From: Nocardia sp. NRRL S-836
Lineage (GTDB): Bacteria; Actinomycetota; Actinomycetes; Mycobacteriales; Pseudonocardiaceae
Length of the DNA stretch: 64,000 nucleotides
Reading direction: 5' to 3'
Assembly: GCF_001279525.1 (NCBI RefSeq)
Contig: NZ_LGDY01000114.1
Coordinates: 62,001 to 126,000, forward strand
The translations under genes and the position numbers were made by a program. Below are positions 53,218 through 62,135 of the stretch, in pieces (position 1 is the stretch's first letter; the number at the start of each line of letters is the position of its first letter). The notes under the pieces were generated by a model. The model ran no database searches, had not been told where the DNA came from, and worked only from the letters and a program-made list of their open reading frames with translations.

Positions 53218-54275
53218 AGGAGTTCCGCCACGCGCTGGTGCTGGGCAAGTTCTACCCACCGCACAACGGCCACCACCACCTGATCGAGACGGCCGCCGCC
53301 CGCAGCGAACGCACCACGGTCACGGTGCTCGCGGCGTCCACAGAGGCCATACCGCTCGCGCACCGCGTCGAGTGGCTCGCGGAACACCACCGGTATACCG
53401 ACGGTGTACGCGTGGTCGGCGACCTGGACGACCACCCCATGGACTTCGACGACGACCACGTGTGGTCGCTGCACGTCGAGCTCACCAAGGCGGTGCTGGC
53501 CCGGCGCGCGATCGCCGACGGCGATCCGGGCGGGGCGCCGGTCGACGTCGTGTTCTCCAGCGAGAAGTATGGCGACGAGCTGGCCCGCAGGCTGGGTGCC
53601 CGGCACGTCCTGGTCGACCTCGACCGCACCACGCACGCCGTCTCCGGCACCGCGGTGCGCACGGACCCGGTGCGCAACTGGCACCACCTCTCCCCCGCCA
53701 CGCAGCGCGGTCTGGCCCGCCGGGTCGTCGTGCTCGGCGCCGAGAGCACCGGCACAACCACGCTGTCCAAGCAGCTCGCGGCCCACTTCCAGGCGCCGTG
53801 GGTTCCCGAGTACGGCCGTGAGCACACCGAGCACAAGCTCAGGGCCGCGCGGGCGTTCGACCCGGACGCCACTGTGGACAGTCTGGTGTGGACGCTCGGC
53901 GACTTCGAGGACGTCGCGCGCGAACAGGAACGCCACCTCTGGGCCGAAACCGCGCCGCTGGTCATCGCCGACAACGACGCGTTCGCCGCGACCGTCTGGG
54001 GCGAGCGCTACCTCGGCTTCCGCCCGGAGGTCCACCAGGGCACGCGGCCGCACCTGTACCTGCTGACCGACCACGTGGGCGTTCCGTTCGAACAGGACGG
54101 CTGGCGCGACGGCGAGCACCTCCGGGAGTGGATGACCGGCGTGTTCGAACGCGAGCTGGCGCGGCGCGGCGTGCCCTGGGTCAAGGTCACCGAGGACCGG
54201 TTCGCGACCGCCGTGGCGGAGGTCGAACGGCTGATGGGGCAGGATGTCACGCGTGGGTCACGGTCACGGGCATAG
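53214..54275 (+). CDS. nadR: NadR-like NMN adenylyltransferase/nicotinamide riboside kinase
   Basis: A 353-residue bifunctional enzyme without an N-terminal HTH. The nucleotidyltransferase motif GKFYPPHNGHHH (residues 11-22) has the HxGH signature (HNGH), and the second half (from about 170) is the riboside kinase. Its Walker A reads GAESTGTTTLSK, with Thr where Lys is normal; the following DNDAFAATVW supplies Walker B and sugar contacts. The pair PnuC-NadR takes in nicotinamide riboside and converts it to NAD. The GTG at 53214 overlaps the pnuC stop by four bases, so the two are coupled. Confidence 0.9.
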   Translation: MKEFRHALVLGKFYPPHNGHHHLIETAAARSERTTVTVLAASTEAIPLAHRVEWLAEHHRYTDGVRVVGDLDDHPMDFDDDHVWSLHVELTKAVLARRAIADGDPGGAPVDVVFSSEKYGDELARRLGARHVLVDLDRTTHAVSGTAVRTDPVRNWHHLSPATQRGLARRVVVLGAESTGTTTLSKQLAAHFQAPWVPEYGREHTEHKLRAARAFDPDATVDSLVWTLGDFEDVAREQERHLWAETAPLVIADNDAFAATVWGERYLGFRPEVHQGTRPHLYLLTDHVGVPFEQDGWRDGEHLREWMTGVFERELARRGVPWVKVTEDRFATAVAEVERLMGQDVTRGSRSRA

Positions 54276-55701
54276 TCATCGGGCGGAACCGGCCTCGCAG
54301 CGCGTGAAGACGTTGCTGACGTGGTTGCTGGTGCCGTTGGTGCTGGCGACCGTGGCCGGTGCCGTGCTGCTGTACCCGTTCGGGCACGAACAGCGCACCG
54401 GCGCGCAGATCGGCCTGCACCAGAAGCCGGTCGACGCGGTCGTCACGGGCGTGCAGGACGGCGTGTGCGGCGAGAAGTGCACCGCCGTCACCGTGAAGAT
54501 GTCCGACGGCGACGCGAGCGGCCAGAGCGTCACCATCCCCAACCTGCGCGGGCCGGGCGCGCCGAGCTACCAGACCGGCGACGAGGTCGTGCTGTCCTAT
54601 TCGGGCAGTCAGCCGCAGGCCGCGGAGTCGTACCAGATCGTCGACTACCAGCGCGGCTGGTCGCTCGTGCTGCTGGCGGTGCTGTTCGCGGCGGCCGTGC
54701 TGCTGCTGGGCAGGTGGCAGGGCCTCGCGGCGCTCGGCGCGTTGCTGCTGAGCTTCGTGGTGCTGGTGCTGTTCGTGCTGCCGTCGATCCTGGCCGGCGA
54801 GAGCCCGCTGCTGGTGGCGGTGGTCGGCGCCGGGCTGATCATGTTCGTGGTGCTGTACCTGTCGCACGGCGTCTCGGCACGCACCTCGACGGCGGTGCTG
54901 GGCACGCTCGTCAGCCTCGTGCTGATCGGCGTGCTGGGCGCGGTGTTCTCGTTGGCCGCCAAGCTGACCGGCCTCGACGAGGACACGATCAACCTCGTCA
55001 CGGTGCTGGGCACCGACATCGACACGCGCGGGCTGCTGCTCGCGGGCACGATCATCGGCGCGCTGGGCGTGCTGGACGACGTGACCGTGACGCAGACCAG
55101 CGCGGTGTGGGAGCTGCGGCGCGCCAACGACAAGCTGGGCTGGCGGGAGCTCTTCGCCGCCGGCTCCCGGATCGGGCGCGACCACATGTCGTCGGTCGTG
55201 AACACGCTCGTGATGGCGTACGCGGGCGCGGCGCTGCCGTTGCTGCTCGCGATCTCGCTGGCCGGGCGGTCGATGGGCGAGATCCTGACCGCCCAGCAGA
55301 TCGCCCAGGAGATCGTGCGCACGCTGGTCGGCAGCATCGGCCTGGTCGCGGCGGTGCCGGTCACGACGGCGCTGGCCGCCCTGGTCGCGGTGCGCCAGGA
55401 GGTCGATCCCACGCCCGCGAAGCCCGCCGATCCCGAACCCGCCGATCCTGGGCCCGCCGATCCCGAACCCGCCGGTCCTGGGCCCGAGCCGGAACCCGAG
55501 CCCAGGACCGTCAAGCGCCCGAAACCGGCACCGAAACCGGCGGTGCAGCCCGCACGGAGCCGGATCGAGGGCGACCTCTACGGCTACGACCCCGGCAAGG
55601 GGCCGTGGGAACGACCGGGCCCTAGTGAGCGAGCAGCACGAAGAGCAGCGCCAGGGCGCCCGGCACCACCTGCACGAAGAAGATCTTCCGGCTCGCCGTG
55701 A
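54244..55701 (+). CDS. YibE/F family membrane protein
   Basis: A 485-residue membrane protein. A His-rich N-terminal tail (GHGHGHSH, residues 6-13) precedes span 1 (about 23-45), then a soluble OB-like domain (65-130), and six or seven spans (140-380) including the LGTDIDTRGLLLAGTIIGALGVLDDVTVTQ motif of the YibE/F family. The tail is Pro/Asp/Glu-rich, with a repeated block (55422-55481), and its last 27 residues are coded antisense to the DUF1304 gene. Function unknown. It starts inside the nadR gene (32-base overlap). Confidence 0.85.
   Translation: MSRVGHGHGHSHRAEPASQRVKTLLTWLLVPLVLATVAGAVLLYPFGHEQRTGAQIGLHQKPVDAVVTGVQDGVCGEKCTAVTVKMSDGDASGQSVTIPNLRGPGAPSYQTGDEVVLSYSGSQPQAAESYQIVDYQRGWSLVLLAVLFAAAVLLLGRWQGLAALGALLLSFVVLVLFVLPSILAGESPLLVAVVGAGLIMFVVLYLSHGVSARTSTAVLGTLVSLVLIGVLGAVFSLAAKLTGLDEDTINLVTVLGTDIDTRGLLLAGTIIGALGVLDDVTVTQTSAVWELRRANDKLGWRELFAAGSRIGRDHMSSVVNTLVMAYAGAALPLLLAISLAGRSMGEILTAQQIAQEIVRTLVGSIGLVAAVPVTTALAALVAVRQEVDPTPAKPADPEPADPGPADPEPAGPGPEPEPEPRTVKRPKPAPKPAVQPARSRIEGDLYGYDPGKGPWERPGPSERAARRAAPGRPAPPARRRSSGSP
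55422..55481 (+). repeat. Two copies of a 30-bp tandem repeat in the YibE/F gene
   Basis: Units at 55422-55451 and 55452-55481 differ by one base. They encode a ten-residue PADPEPADPG-type block in the Pro/Asp-rich tail and could change in copy number. Confidence 0.85.
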
Positions 55702-55975
55702 ACGTGCCGTAGATGCCCGCCACGATCACGAACACCGTGAACAGCACGGAGGCGCCGAAGTCCTGCCGGACCAGCGCGTAGACCAGACCGGCGGCCAGGA
55801 ACCCGTTGTAGAGGCCCTGGTTCGCCGCGAGCGCCTTGGACTCCTGCGCGAACTCGGCGGTGATGCCGAACGCCTTCTGGGCGCGCGGGGTCGTCCAGAG
55901 GAACATCTCCAGCACCACGATGTAGACGTGGATGAGCGCCACCAGGGCGATCAGGATGTTCGCGATAAGCTGCAC
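55622..55975 (-). CDS. DUF1304 family membrane protein
   Basis: A 117-residue protein with four spans (about residues 5-26, 50-70, 74-92 and 95-115), matching DUF1304: the block EMFLWTTPRAQKAFG, then ALAANQGLYNGFLAAG. The role of the family is unknown. The gene converges with and overlaps the YibE/F tail by 80 bases. It is divergent from a methyltransferase gene (61-base gap). Confidence 0.88.
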   Translation of the reverse strand: MQLIANILIALVALIHVYIVVLEMFLWTTPRAQKAFGITAEFAQESKALAANQGLYNGFLAAGLVYALVRQDFGASVLFTVFVIVAGIYGTFTASRKIFFVQVVPGALALLFVLLAH

Positions 55976-56036
55976 TTACGTCCTCCTCTTAGCGGCGCGC
56001 ACCCCAAAAGGAGATGGGCACTGAGAGGATAGAGCA

Positions 56037-56873
56037 GTGGGAAGACAGCGGCCCGAGACCGACGCGCTCACCGAGTCCATCGACTCCGGTGTGGCGGAGC
56101 TGGTGCCCGAGGTGGGTGGACGGAGCTCGTGGACGTTGCGGGTCAACGGAACCCCACAGTCGCATGTGGACCTGGACGACCCGACGTACCTGGAGTTCGA
56201 GTACGTCCGGCGGCTCGGGCATGTGATCGATTTCATCGCGCCGGCCCGCGTCCTGCACCTCGGTGGCGGCGCTCTCACGCTCGCCCGCTACGTCGCGGCG
56301 ACCGTGCCGCGCTCGACCCAGCAGGTGGCGGAGATCGACGCGGGGCTGATCGCGTTCATCCGCCGCGAGCTGCCGCCACCGCCACGGGTGAAGATCACGA
56401 CCGGGGACGCGCGGGCGGTGCTGGCGCGGTCGCGTCCCGGTTCGTTCGACCTGGTCGTGTCGGACTGCTTCGCGGGAGCCCGCACGCCGGCGCACCTGAC
56501 GTCCGTGGAGTACGTGCGGCAGGCGTCGGCGGCGCTGGCCGAGGACGGCGTCTACGCCGCGAACATCGGCGACGGCAACGGGCTGCAGTTCGCACGTTCG
56601 CAGTGCGCGACCGTGCGCGCGGTGTTCGAGCATGTGTGCGTGCTGGCCGAACCGGGCGTGTTCCGCGGGCGGCGGTTCGGGAACTTCGTGATCCTCGCGT
56701 CGCACACCGGGTTGCCGATGCAGCAGCTCACCCGTGCCACGGCGAGCGATCCGTTCCCGGGACGCGTGGAGCACGGCACGGGCCTGACGAAGTTCATCGG
56801 CGGCGCACCCGTCACGACAGACGAAACGGCGACGCTGTCGCCAGCGCCGCCGTCCGGTCTGTGGGGTACCTGA
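56037..56873 (+). CDS. Spermidine-synthase-like methyltransferase-fold protein
   Basis: A 278-residue Rossmann-fold protein of the spermidine-synthase/SAM-methyltransferase class. The nucleotide-binding loop is VLHLGGGALTLARYV (about 76-90), the acidic loop AEIDAGLIAFI (about 105) and a catalytic-type DLVVSDCFAGAR (about 138-150). The D/N residue spacing resembles spermidine synthase, but the polyamine-binding residues are not clear, so the reaction is unknown. It starts at GTG 56037 and converges with the membrane protein at 56880, six bases apart. Confidence 0.82.
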   Translation: MGRQRPETDALTESIDSGVAELVPEVGGRSSWTLRVNGTPQSHVDLDDPTYLEFEYVRRLGHVIDFIAPARVLHLGGGALTLARYVAATVPRSTQQVAEIDAGLIAFIRRELPPPPRVKITTGDARAVLARSRPGSFDLVVSDCFAGARTPAHLTSVEYVRQASAALAEDGVYAANIGDGNGLQFARSQCATVRAVFEHVCVLAEPGVFRGRRFGNFVILASHTGLPMQQLTRATASDPFPGRVEHGTGLTKFIGGAPVTTDETATLSPAPPSGLWGT

Positions 56874-56879
56874 GCCGCG

Positions 56880-57509
56880 TCAGTCGAGTGAGGTGACGAA
56901 CTTCGACACGGCGTCCGGGTGGAGCTTCTGCGCCATCCGGCCCGACGGTGCCAGCGACCCCAGCCGGTACAGCGGCCGGTCGGCCGGGGCGACGCCACGT
57001 GCCTCCGCACGCAGCTGGGCCACGAGCAGCTCCGAGAACACCAGCCCCGGCGTGTCGCCGCGGCCGGCCAGCGTGTCCGCGAGCCGCCGCAGCTGGTAGA
57101 TGCCCAGCTCGCGGCCGCCCGTGCCCGAGTAGATCGACAGGGCGATGTTGATGGCCTTCTTGCCGCCGCGCACGAACAGCCCGACGGTCCTGGCGCCGCG
57201 CAGGTCGGTGACGAGCAGGTCCAGGCCGTCGGCCGTGTTGAGGTCGACGGTGCGGGTGCCGAACGCGCGCACGTGCACCGACGTGCCCTCCAGCCACACC
57301 GTGCGGCGGGCCTCGGACAGGGCCAGCAGGACCACCGGCAGCGACACGATCAGGAACGTGATCACGCCCGCCCAGCGGCCGCCGATGAAACCGACGACCG
57401 CGCCGAACGCCAGCGCCACCATCAGGCCGCCGATCGCGACCATGCGGGCGCGCTTGCGGACGGTCGCCTCGTCCAGCAGGTCCAGGGAGAGCTTGTCGTC
57501 GGAGCTCAC
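56880..57509 (-). CDS. Membrane protein of unknown function coupled to hisS
   Basis: A 209-residue protein. Two spans (about residues 24-44 and 48-66) follow a charged N-terminus, then a soluble domain with [19 protein letters not shown] and [18 protein letters not shown], in the style of a bacterial PH-like or DUF domain. It overlaps the hisS stop by four bases (ATGA), so it is last in the MBL-hisS operon. I do not recognise the family. No enzymatic motif is visible. Confidence 0.75.
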   Translation of the reverse strand: MSSDDKLSLDLLDEATVRKRARMVAIGGLMVALAFGAVVGFIGGRWAGVITFLIVSLPVVLLALSEARRTVWLEGTSVHVRAFGTRTVDLNTADGLDLLVTDLRGARTVGLFVRGGKKAINIALSIYSGTGGRELGIYQLRRLADTLAGRGDTPGLVFSELLVAQLRAEARGVAPADRPLYRLGSLAPSGRMAQKLHPDAVSKFVTSLD

Positions 57510-58753
57510 AGGGCTGCCCGCACCGCCTCGACCACGTCGGTCAGCGCCACGGACACCTGCTCGCCCGTCGCCAGCGTCTTCACGCCGATGGTGCCCGCCT
57601 CCAGGTCGCGCTCGCCCAGCACCAGCGCCAGGCGTGCACCCGACCTGTCGGCGGCCTTGAAGCCCGCCTTCATCGACTTGCCGCCGTAGACCAGGTCCAC
57701 GCGCACACCGGCCGCCCGCAGCTCGCCCGCGACGGCGACCAGGCGGGCCCGCGCGGCCTCACCGAGCGGCACGCCGATCACGTCGATGCGGCTGAACGAC
57801 GGCAGGACGCCCTCGGCGGTGGCCGCCAGCAGCGCGCGGTCGACGCCGAGACCGAAGCCGACACCGGACAGCTCCTGGCCGCCGAGCTGCGCCATCAGGC
57901 CGTCGTAACGGCCGCCGCCGCCGATGCCCGACTGCGCGCCCAGGCCGTCGTGCACGAACTCGAACGTCGTCTTCGTGTAGTAGTCGAGGCCGCGGACCAT
58001 GCGCGGGTTCTCGACGAACTTCACGCCCAGCTCGGTCAGGTACCCCTTGACGAGCTCGTAGTGCTCACGGCACGCGTCGCACAGGTGGTCCACCATCAGC
58101 GGCGCCTCGGCGACCAGAGCGCGCACCTCGGGCCGTTTGTCGTCGAGCACGCGCAACGGGTTCAGCTCCGCGCGCTGGCGGGTCGCCTCGTCCAGCGGCA
58201 GCTCCGCCAGGAACTCCTGCAGCAGCGTCCGGTAGGCCGGGCGGCAGTTCGAGTCGCCCAGCGAGGTGAGCTCCAGGCGGTACCCGGTCAGGCCGAGCGC
58301 GCGGAAACCCGCGTCGCCGACGGCGATGACCTCGGCGTCCAGCGCCGGGTCGTCCACGCCGATCGCCTCGATGCCGACCTGGTGGAACTGCCGGTACCGG
58401 CCGGCCTGCGGGGCCTCGGCGCGGAAGAACTGGCCCGCGTAGTAGAGCTTCACCGGCAGCTGGCCGCGGTCGAGGCTGTGCTCGATCACGGCCCGCATCA
58501 CGCCCGCGGTGCCTTCCGGGCGCAGTGTGATGGACCGGTCGCCGCGGTCGGCGAAGGTGTACATCTCCTTCGACACGACATCGGTCGACTCGCCGACGCC
58601 CCGCGCGAACAGCGCGGTGTCCTCGAAGACGGGCAGCTCGATGTAGCCGTAGCCCGCGAGCTCGGCGGCACGGGTCAGCGTCGACCGGACGTGCGCGAAC
58701 GCGGCGGAGGTCGGCGGGATGTAGTCGGGAACGCCTTTGGGAGCGGAAAACAC
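57506..58753 (-). CDS. hisS: Histidine--tRNA ligase
   Basis: A 415-residue class II synthetase. Motif 1 and 2 ([15 protein letters not shown], then [21 protein letters not shown]), the histidine-A region ([14 protein letters not shown]), motif 3 ([14 protein letters not shown]) and a C-terminal anticodon-binding domain are all present. It charges tRNA-His. It lies between MBL hydrolase (5-base gap) and the membrane protein (4-base overlap), an order conserved in actinobacteria. Confidence 0.97.
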   Translation of the reverse strand: MFSAPKGVPDYIPPTSAAFAHVRSTLTRAAELAGYGYIELPVFEDTALFARGVGESTDVVSKEMYTFADRGDRSITLRPEGTAGVMRAVIEHSLDRGQLPVKLYYAGQFFRAEAPQAGRYRQFHQVGIEAIGVDDPALDAEVIAVGDAGFRALGLTGYRLELTSLGDSNCRPAYRTLLQEFLAELPLDEATRQRAELNPLRVLDDKRPEVRALVAEAPLMVDHLCDACREHYELVKGYLTELGVKFVENPRMVRGLDYYTKTTFEFVHDGLGAQSGIGGGGRYDGLMAQLGGQELSGVGFGLGVDRALLAATAEGVLPSFSRIDVIGVPLGEAARARLVAVAGELRAAGVRVDLVYGGKSMKAGFKAADRSGARLALVLGERDLEAGTIGVKTLATGEQVSVALTDVVEAVRAAL

Positions 58754-58758
58754 GTTTC

Positions 58759-59454
58759 TCAGAGTCCTCGGTGCGGGGCGGCCGGAGCGTCCTGCAGCTG
58801 AACCAGGTAGGGGTTCGTCGCGCGCTCGCGGCCAATGGTCGTCGTCGGTCCGTGGCCGGGCAGCACCACGGTGTCGTCGGGCAAGGTCAGGACCTTGTTC
58901 TGCAGAGACGACAGCATGCGCGAGTGGTCGCCACCCGGCAGGTCGGTGCGTCCGATGGAACCGGCGAAGAGCGTGTCACCCGAGATCACGAGGCGACCGC
59001 CTTCCTGCGCGCCGGACCGGAACATCACCGACCCGCCGGTATGGCCCGGCGTGTGGTCGACGGTGATCTTCAGCCCGGCGAGGTCGAGGTCGGCGCCGTC
59101 GGCGAGCTCGCGGACCTCGGAGGGCTCGCGCATCTCGAGGTTGCCGCCGAAGAAGACCCGCGACTCGGCGCTCACGCCCTTGAGCGGGTCGGAGAGCATC
59201 GCGACGTCGTCGGGGTGGATCCACGCCGGGATGTCGTTGCCGTCGCAGACGGGCGTGACGGAGAACGTGTGGTCGAAATGACCGTGTGTGAGCAGCACGG
59301 CGACCGGCGCGAGCCGGTGCTTGCGCAGTGCCTGCTCGACCGGCTCGACAGCGTCCTGACCGGGGTCGACGATCACGCAGGGCTCGCCCTCACCGGCCGC
59401 CAGGACGTAGCAGTTCGCCTGGAGCGCACCGGTCGGGAACCCGATCACGAGCAC
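58759..59454 (-). CDS. MBL fold metallo-hydrolase (glyoxalase II-like)
   Basis: A 231-residue zinc hydrolase. The metal motif THGHFDH (residues about 58-64) is complete, with further ligand His in [10 protein letters not shown] (about 128) and Asp in [10 protein letters not shown] (about 155), and the last ligand His in PGHGP. It is homologous to hydroxyacylglutathione hydrolases and probably splits a thioester, perhaps a mycothiol conjugate. I choose GTG 59454, which has GGGAGG eight bases upstream. It precedes hisS by five bases in the same operon. Confidence 0.9.
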   Translation of the reverse strand: MLVIGFPTGALQANCYVLAAGEGEPCVIVDPGQDAVEPVEQALRKHRLAPVAVLLTHGHFDHTFSVTPVCDGNDIPAWIHPDDVAMLSDPLKGVSAESRVFFGGNLEMREPSEVRELADGADLDLAGLKITVDHTPGHTGGSVMFRSGAQEGGRLVISGDTLFAGSIGRTDLPGGDHSRMLSSLQNKVLTLPDDTVVLPGHGPTTTIGRERATNPYLVQLQDAPAAPHRGL

Positions 59455-59568
59455 GACAATGACCTCCCTGTTCCCCGACAGCCTAACCACTACACAAAGG
59501 TCATATGCCCAGGCCCTAGACTGCCGAGCCGACCGCCCTTTTCGCATGAGTCCCTGGGGAGGGAGCAC

Positions 59569-60438
59569 GTGCCCACCAACGAGCAGCGACGCGCGGCAGC
59601 CAAGCGCAAGCTTGAGCGTCAGATGGTCTACCGCCAGGAGCGGGCCAAGAAGCGTCGCATCATCGCCGTCATCTCGACGGTCGTCGTTGTTGCGCTCGTC
59701 GGCGCCGGCGTGTGGTTCCTCTCCACGCACGACTTCGGCAACGGTGACGCCGCGGCGTCGGAGACCCCGACCGAGACGCCGAAGGTCGAGATCCCCACCG
59801 AGATCAAGGCGATGCCCAAGCGGCCGCAGGCGCTGCCGGCGAAGGTGTCCTGCGACTACCGCAAGGACGACTCGACCCCGGCCGCCAAGCAGGTCAACAC
59901 GCCGACCGCGGCCGACGTCCCGGCCACGGGCACGGTGGCGGTCACGTTGAAGACGAACCAGGGCGACCTGCCGATCACGCTGGACCGCACGCTCGCGCCG
60001 TGCGCCGCGAACAGCTTCGAGAGCCTCGTGCAGCAGGGCTACTACAACGGTACGCCGTGCCACCGCCTGTCCACCAAGGGCCTGCAGATGCTGCAGTGCG
60101 GTGACCCCAGCGGCACGGGCTCCGGCCACCCCGGCTACAAGTTCGACAACGAGGTGTGGCCCGAGCTGACCTACGGCCGCGGCTACCTCGCGATGGCGAA
60201 CGCGGGCCCGGACAAGGCCGACCCGGCCAAGGGCACGAACGGCAGCCAGTTCTTCATCGTCTACGGCGACGCGCAGCTGTCCCCCGACTACTCGGTCTTC
60301 GGCAGCATCGGCGAGGCCGGCCTGAAGATCGTGGACGACATCGCGCGCGCCGGTGACGACGGCTCGCTCGACCCGTCCCCCGGTGGCGGCAAGCCGAAGA
60401 AGGAAGTCAAGATCGAGACCGCGACGGTCGTCAAGTAA
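59569..60438 (+). CDS. Membrane-anchored peptidylprolyl isomerase (cyclophilin)
   Basis: A 289-residue cyclophilin. A charged N-terminus (RRAAAKRKLERQMVYRQERAKK) is followed by one span (residues 36-58) and a linker, then a cyclophilin domain from about 125 to 280 with the catalytic Arg in TPCHRLSTKG and the conserved NGSQFFIVYGDAQLSPDYSVFG block. It folds exported protein outside the membrane. The GTG at 59569 follows a GGGGAGGGAG site. A perfect 19-bp terminator closes the unit. Its place beside the MBL-hisS block (divergent) is conserved in actinobacteria. Confidence 0.93.
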   Translation: MPTNEQRRAAAKRKLERQMVYRQERAKKRRIIAVISTVVVVALVGAGVWFLSTHDFGNGDAAASETPTETPKVEIPTEIKAMPKRPQALPAKVSCDYRKDDSTPAAKQVNTPTAADVPATGTVAVTLKTNQGDLPITLDRTLAPCAANSFESLVQQGYYNGTPCHRLSTKGLQMLQCGDPSGTGSGHPGYKFDNEVWPELTYGRGYLAMANAGPDKADPAKGTNGSQFFIVYGDAQLSPDYSVFGSIGEAGLKIVDDIARAGDDGSLDPSPGGGKPKKEVKIETATVVK

Positions 60439-60487
60439 CCGAGGCGGCGCCGGACCCGTGCAACCGGGGTCCGTCCGACCGGTTCGA

Positions 60488-60529
60488 ACGCAGGAGCCCC
60501 CGGCCGGGATCGGCCGGGGGCTCCTGCGT
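60488..60529. terminator. Cyclophilin terminator
   Basis: A perfect 19-bp stem (60488-60506 with 60511-60529) with a 4-base GGAT loop, followed by CTTCCCC. It separates the conserved hisS/cyclophilin block from the peptide cassette. Confidence 0.9.
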
Positions 60530-60625
60530 CTTCCCCACGCGCATGACGATGTCAGAGCCCGCTGTCGTTTCGCTGACGTCTCCGCTGTCACCGCCGCCTG
60601 CCACCGGCGCAGTTGCACACCTCTG

Positions 60626-60714
60626 TTGCAGAGCTGAAGAACGGCTCTAGGTTGAGGTGCACCAGGGGGTACCAAGGGGGATCGCGGAACACCGTCCGAT
60701 GGGGGAACGGTGTT
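60626..60714 (+). promoter_or_regulatory. Promoter and leader hairpin of the Cys-rich peptide operon
   Basis: TTGCAG (60626-60631), 16-base spacer, TAGGTT (60648-60653) is a fair vegetative promoter. In the leader an 8-bp stem (60688-60695 with 60707-60714) around 11 bases lies about 50 bases before the peptide ATG and could control translation. Direct repeats GTTGCA at 60612 and 60625 flank the -35 element. Confidence 0.5.
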
Positions 60715-60766
60715 GTCAGCCGTGCCCTCGCGTGTCACCTCCTCGACGCGCAAGGGAGACGAACAG

Positions 60767-61000
60767 ATGACCAAGACGATCAGCCGACTCGGCGACCGCC
60801 TGCTGGGAACGTTCCTCAAGAGGGAAGAGGCCGGCGCCTGCACCACGTGCCCCGGCCCGTGCGCCAACCGCCTCGTGAGCACGCGCTGCTCCGGCAGCCG
60901 CGTGGAGGAGCTGTGGTGCTCGGCCTTCTACACGTGCGACTGCGGCTGCGTGGTCAACCTCAACAACTGCTGGACGGTCCGGACCACCCGCTCCTGCTGA
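60767..61000 (+). CDS. Cysteine-rich small peptide, probable exported disulfide-rich product
   Basis: A 77-residue protein. The first 24 residues (ending KREEAGA) are an amphipathic, charged leader with no hydrophobic Sec signal. The remaining 53 residues hold all ten cysteines (25, 28, 32, 41, 51, 57, 59, 61, 68, 77), including CTTC, CDCGC and a C-terminal SC. I recognise no family. The ATG at 60767 follows AAGGGAGA. Directly downstream are MauE, thioredoxin and ABC exporter genes in the same direction, so I infer a precursor that is exported and oxidatively folded, perhaps a bacteriocin or signalling peptide. Not a Sec-exported protein from what I see. Confidence 0.75.
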   Translation: MTKTISRLGDRLLGTFLKREEAGACTTCPGPCANRLVSTRCSGSRVEELWCSAFYTCDCGCVVNLNNCWTVRTTRSC

Positions 61001-61064
61001 CGTCCGAGCCGGACACCGGGGCCGCCCTCGTGGCGGCCCCGGCCTGACACAGCGGGAGGTTCCC

Positions 61065-61610
61065 GTGCTGTACCTGGAAGTCTGCTGCCGCGTGGTGGTC
61101 GGCCTGGTGTTCCTGCTCGCCGTCGCGGGCAAGCTGCGCGGCCGCGCGGAGCTGACCGCCTTCACGGAGTCGCTGGGCAGCTTCGGCCTGCGGCCGGCCC
61201 GCCTGCGCTCCGCGCTCGCCACCACCGTGATCGCGGTCGAGGCCGTCGCGGTGGTGCTGCTGGCCGTCGCGCCGCGGCTCGGCCTCGGGTTCGCCGCGCT
61301 GGTGCTCGTGGCGTTCAGCGGCGCCGTGCTGGCGGCGAAGGCGACCGGCCGCGAGGTGCGCTGCCGCTGCTTCGGCGCGGACGGCGGCCTGATGGGGCGC
61401 AAGCACCTGATCCGCAACGGGGTGCTCGTCGCGGTCGCGTTGACCGGGCTCGTCCCGGCCACCTCCGCGGCCACCCCGCACCTCGGCCTGCTCGCCGCGA
61501 CGACGAGCGCCGCCGTGCTCGCGGCGGTCGCCCTGGCCCACTGGGACGACCTGCGGTTCGTCCTGCGCGCCGGGCCCGCCGCCCGGCCCGCCCACGACCA
61601 CCACCACTGA
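61065..61610 (+). CDS. MauE/DoxX-type redox-associated membrane protein
   Basis: A 181-residue membrane protein of the MauE family. Four spans (about residues 5-22, 48-68, 72-90, 118-155) and the defining CRCFG motif (near residue 104, VRCRCFGADGG) match MauE, the membrane partner that together with MauD is needed for forming disulfides in the methylamine dehydrogenase light chain. It ends in a His-rich tail (HDHHH). It lies between the Cys-rich peptide and a thioredoxin-like gene. The start is a GTG at 61065 after GGGAGG. Confidence 0.88.
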   Translation: MLYLEVCCRVVVGLVFLLAVAGKLRGRAELTAFTESLGSFGLRPARLRSALATTVIAVEAVAVVLLAVAPRLGLGFAALVLVAFSGAVLAAKATGREVRCRCFGADGGLMGRKHLIRNGVLVAVALTGLVPATSAATPHLGLLAATTSAAVLAAVALAHWDDLRFVLRAGPAARPAHDHHH

Positions 61611-61622
61611 CCGGGGGACGAC

Positions 61623-62135
61623 ATGCTCGCCGTACTGACCGCCGCCGTCGCGGTGTGCGTCACGCTCACAGTGCTCAACCTGGTGCTGCTGTTCGCGGTC
61701 ATCCGCAAGCTGCGCGACCAGCCCCAGCAGCCGGAGTTCGTCCCGCAGACCCTCACCCCGGGCAGTGCGGTGCGCCGGTTCGAGGCCAAGACCACGACCG
61801 GTGCGACGATCACCGAGGAGAGCCTGACCTCGATGGTCGTGGCGTTCGTGTCACCGTCGTGCGCGCCGTGCCGCGACCTGGTCGCGTCGATCAGGCAGAC
61901 GGTGCCGCGGCTCGGTGAGCCGCTGCTGCTCGTCGTGGTGGAGGAGCTGGACGACGCCACCAGGGCCGCCGTGGCCGGGGTGGACGGCGTCACCGTCGTC
62001 GCCGACACCGAGAGCAACGCCTTGACCAGCGCGTTCGGTGTGTCGAGCTTCCCGACCGTGGCGCGGCTGGACGGCCGGCTCGTCGTCAGCAGCGGCAGCA
62101 AGCTCACCGACGTGCTCGAACCGGTGGCGAGCTGA
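61623..62135 (+). CDS. Membrane-anchored thioredoxin-like (TlpA/MauD-like) protein
   Basis: A 170-residue protein. One N-terminal span (residues 3-26) is followed by a thioredoxin fold with CAPC (near residue 79, SPSCAPCRDLV) as the redox-active site and a SFPT cis-proline loop (near 142). It is likely attached to the outer face of the membrane and carries electrons or forms disulfides in exported protein. Position between MauE and the ABC exporter suggests that it folds the Cys-rich peptide. Its stop overlaps the ABC start by one base (TGATG). Confidence 0.88.
   Translation: MLAVLTAAVAVCVTLTVLNLVLLFAVIRKLRDQPQQPEFVPQTLTPGSAVRRFEAKTTTGATITEESLTSMVVAFVSPSCAPCRDLVASIRQTVPRLGEPLLLVVVEELDDATRAAVAGVDGVTVVADTESNALTSAFGVSSFPTVARLDGRLVVSSGSKLTDVLEPVAS

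Larger units (their letters stand above)
60439..60766. other. Intergenic region between cyclophilin and the peptide cassette
   Basis: These 328 bases hold the cyclophilin terminator (60488-60529), a promoter with TTGCAG (60626-60631), 16 bases, TAGGTT (60648-60653), and an RNA hairpin near 60688-60714. No other gene is visible. Confidence 0.7.

Noticed and set aside
60767..61000. Methylamine dehydrogenase light chain (MauA)
   Set aside because: The peptide is Cys-rich and sits by MauE, but it is too short and lacks the tryptophan tryptophylquinone pattern and a signal peptide; no heavy-chain gene is near.
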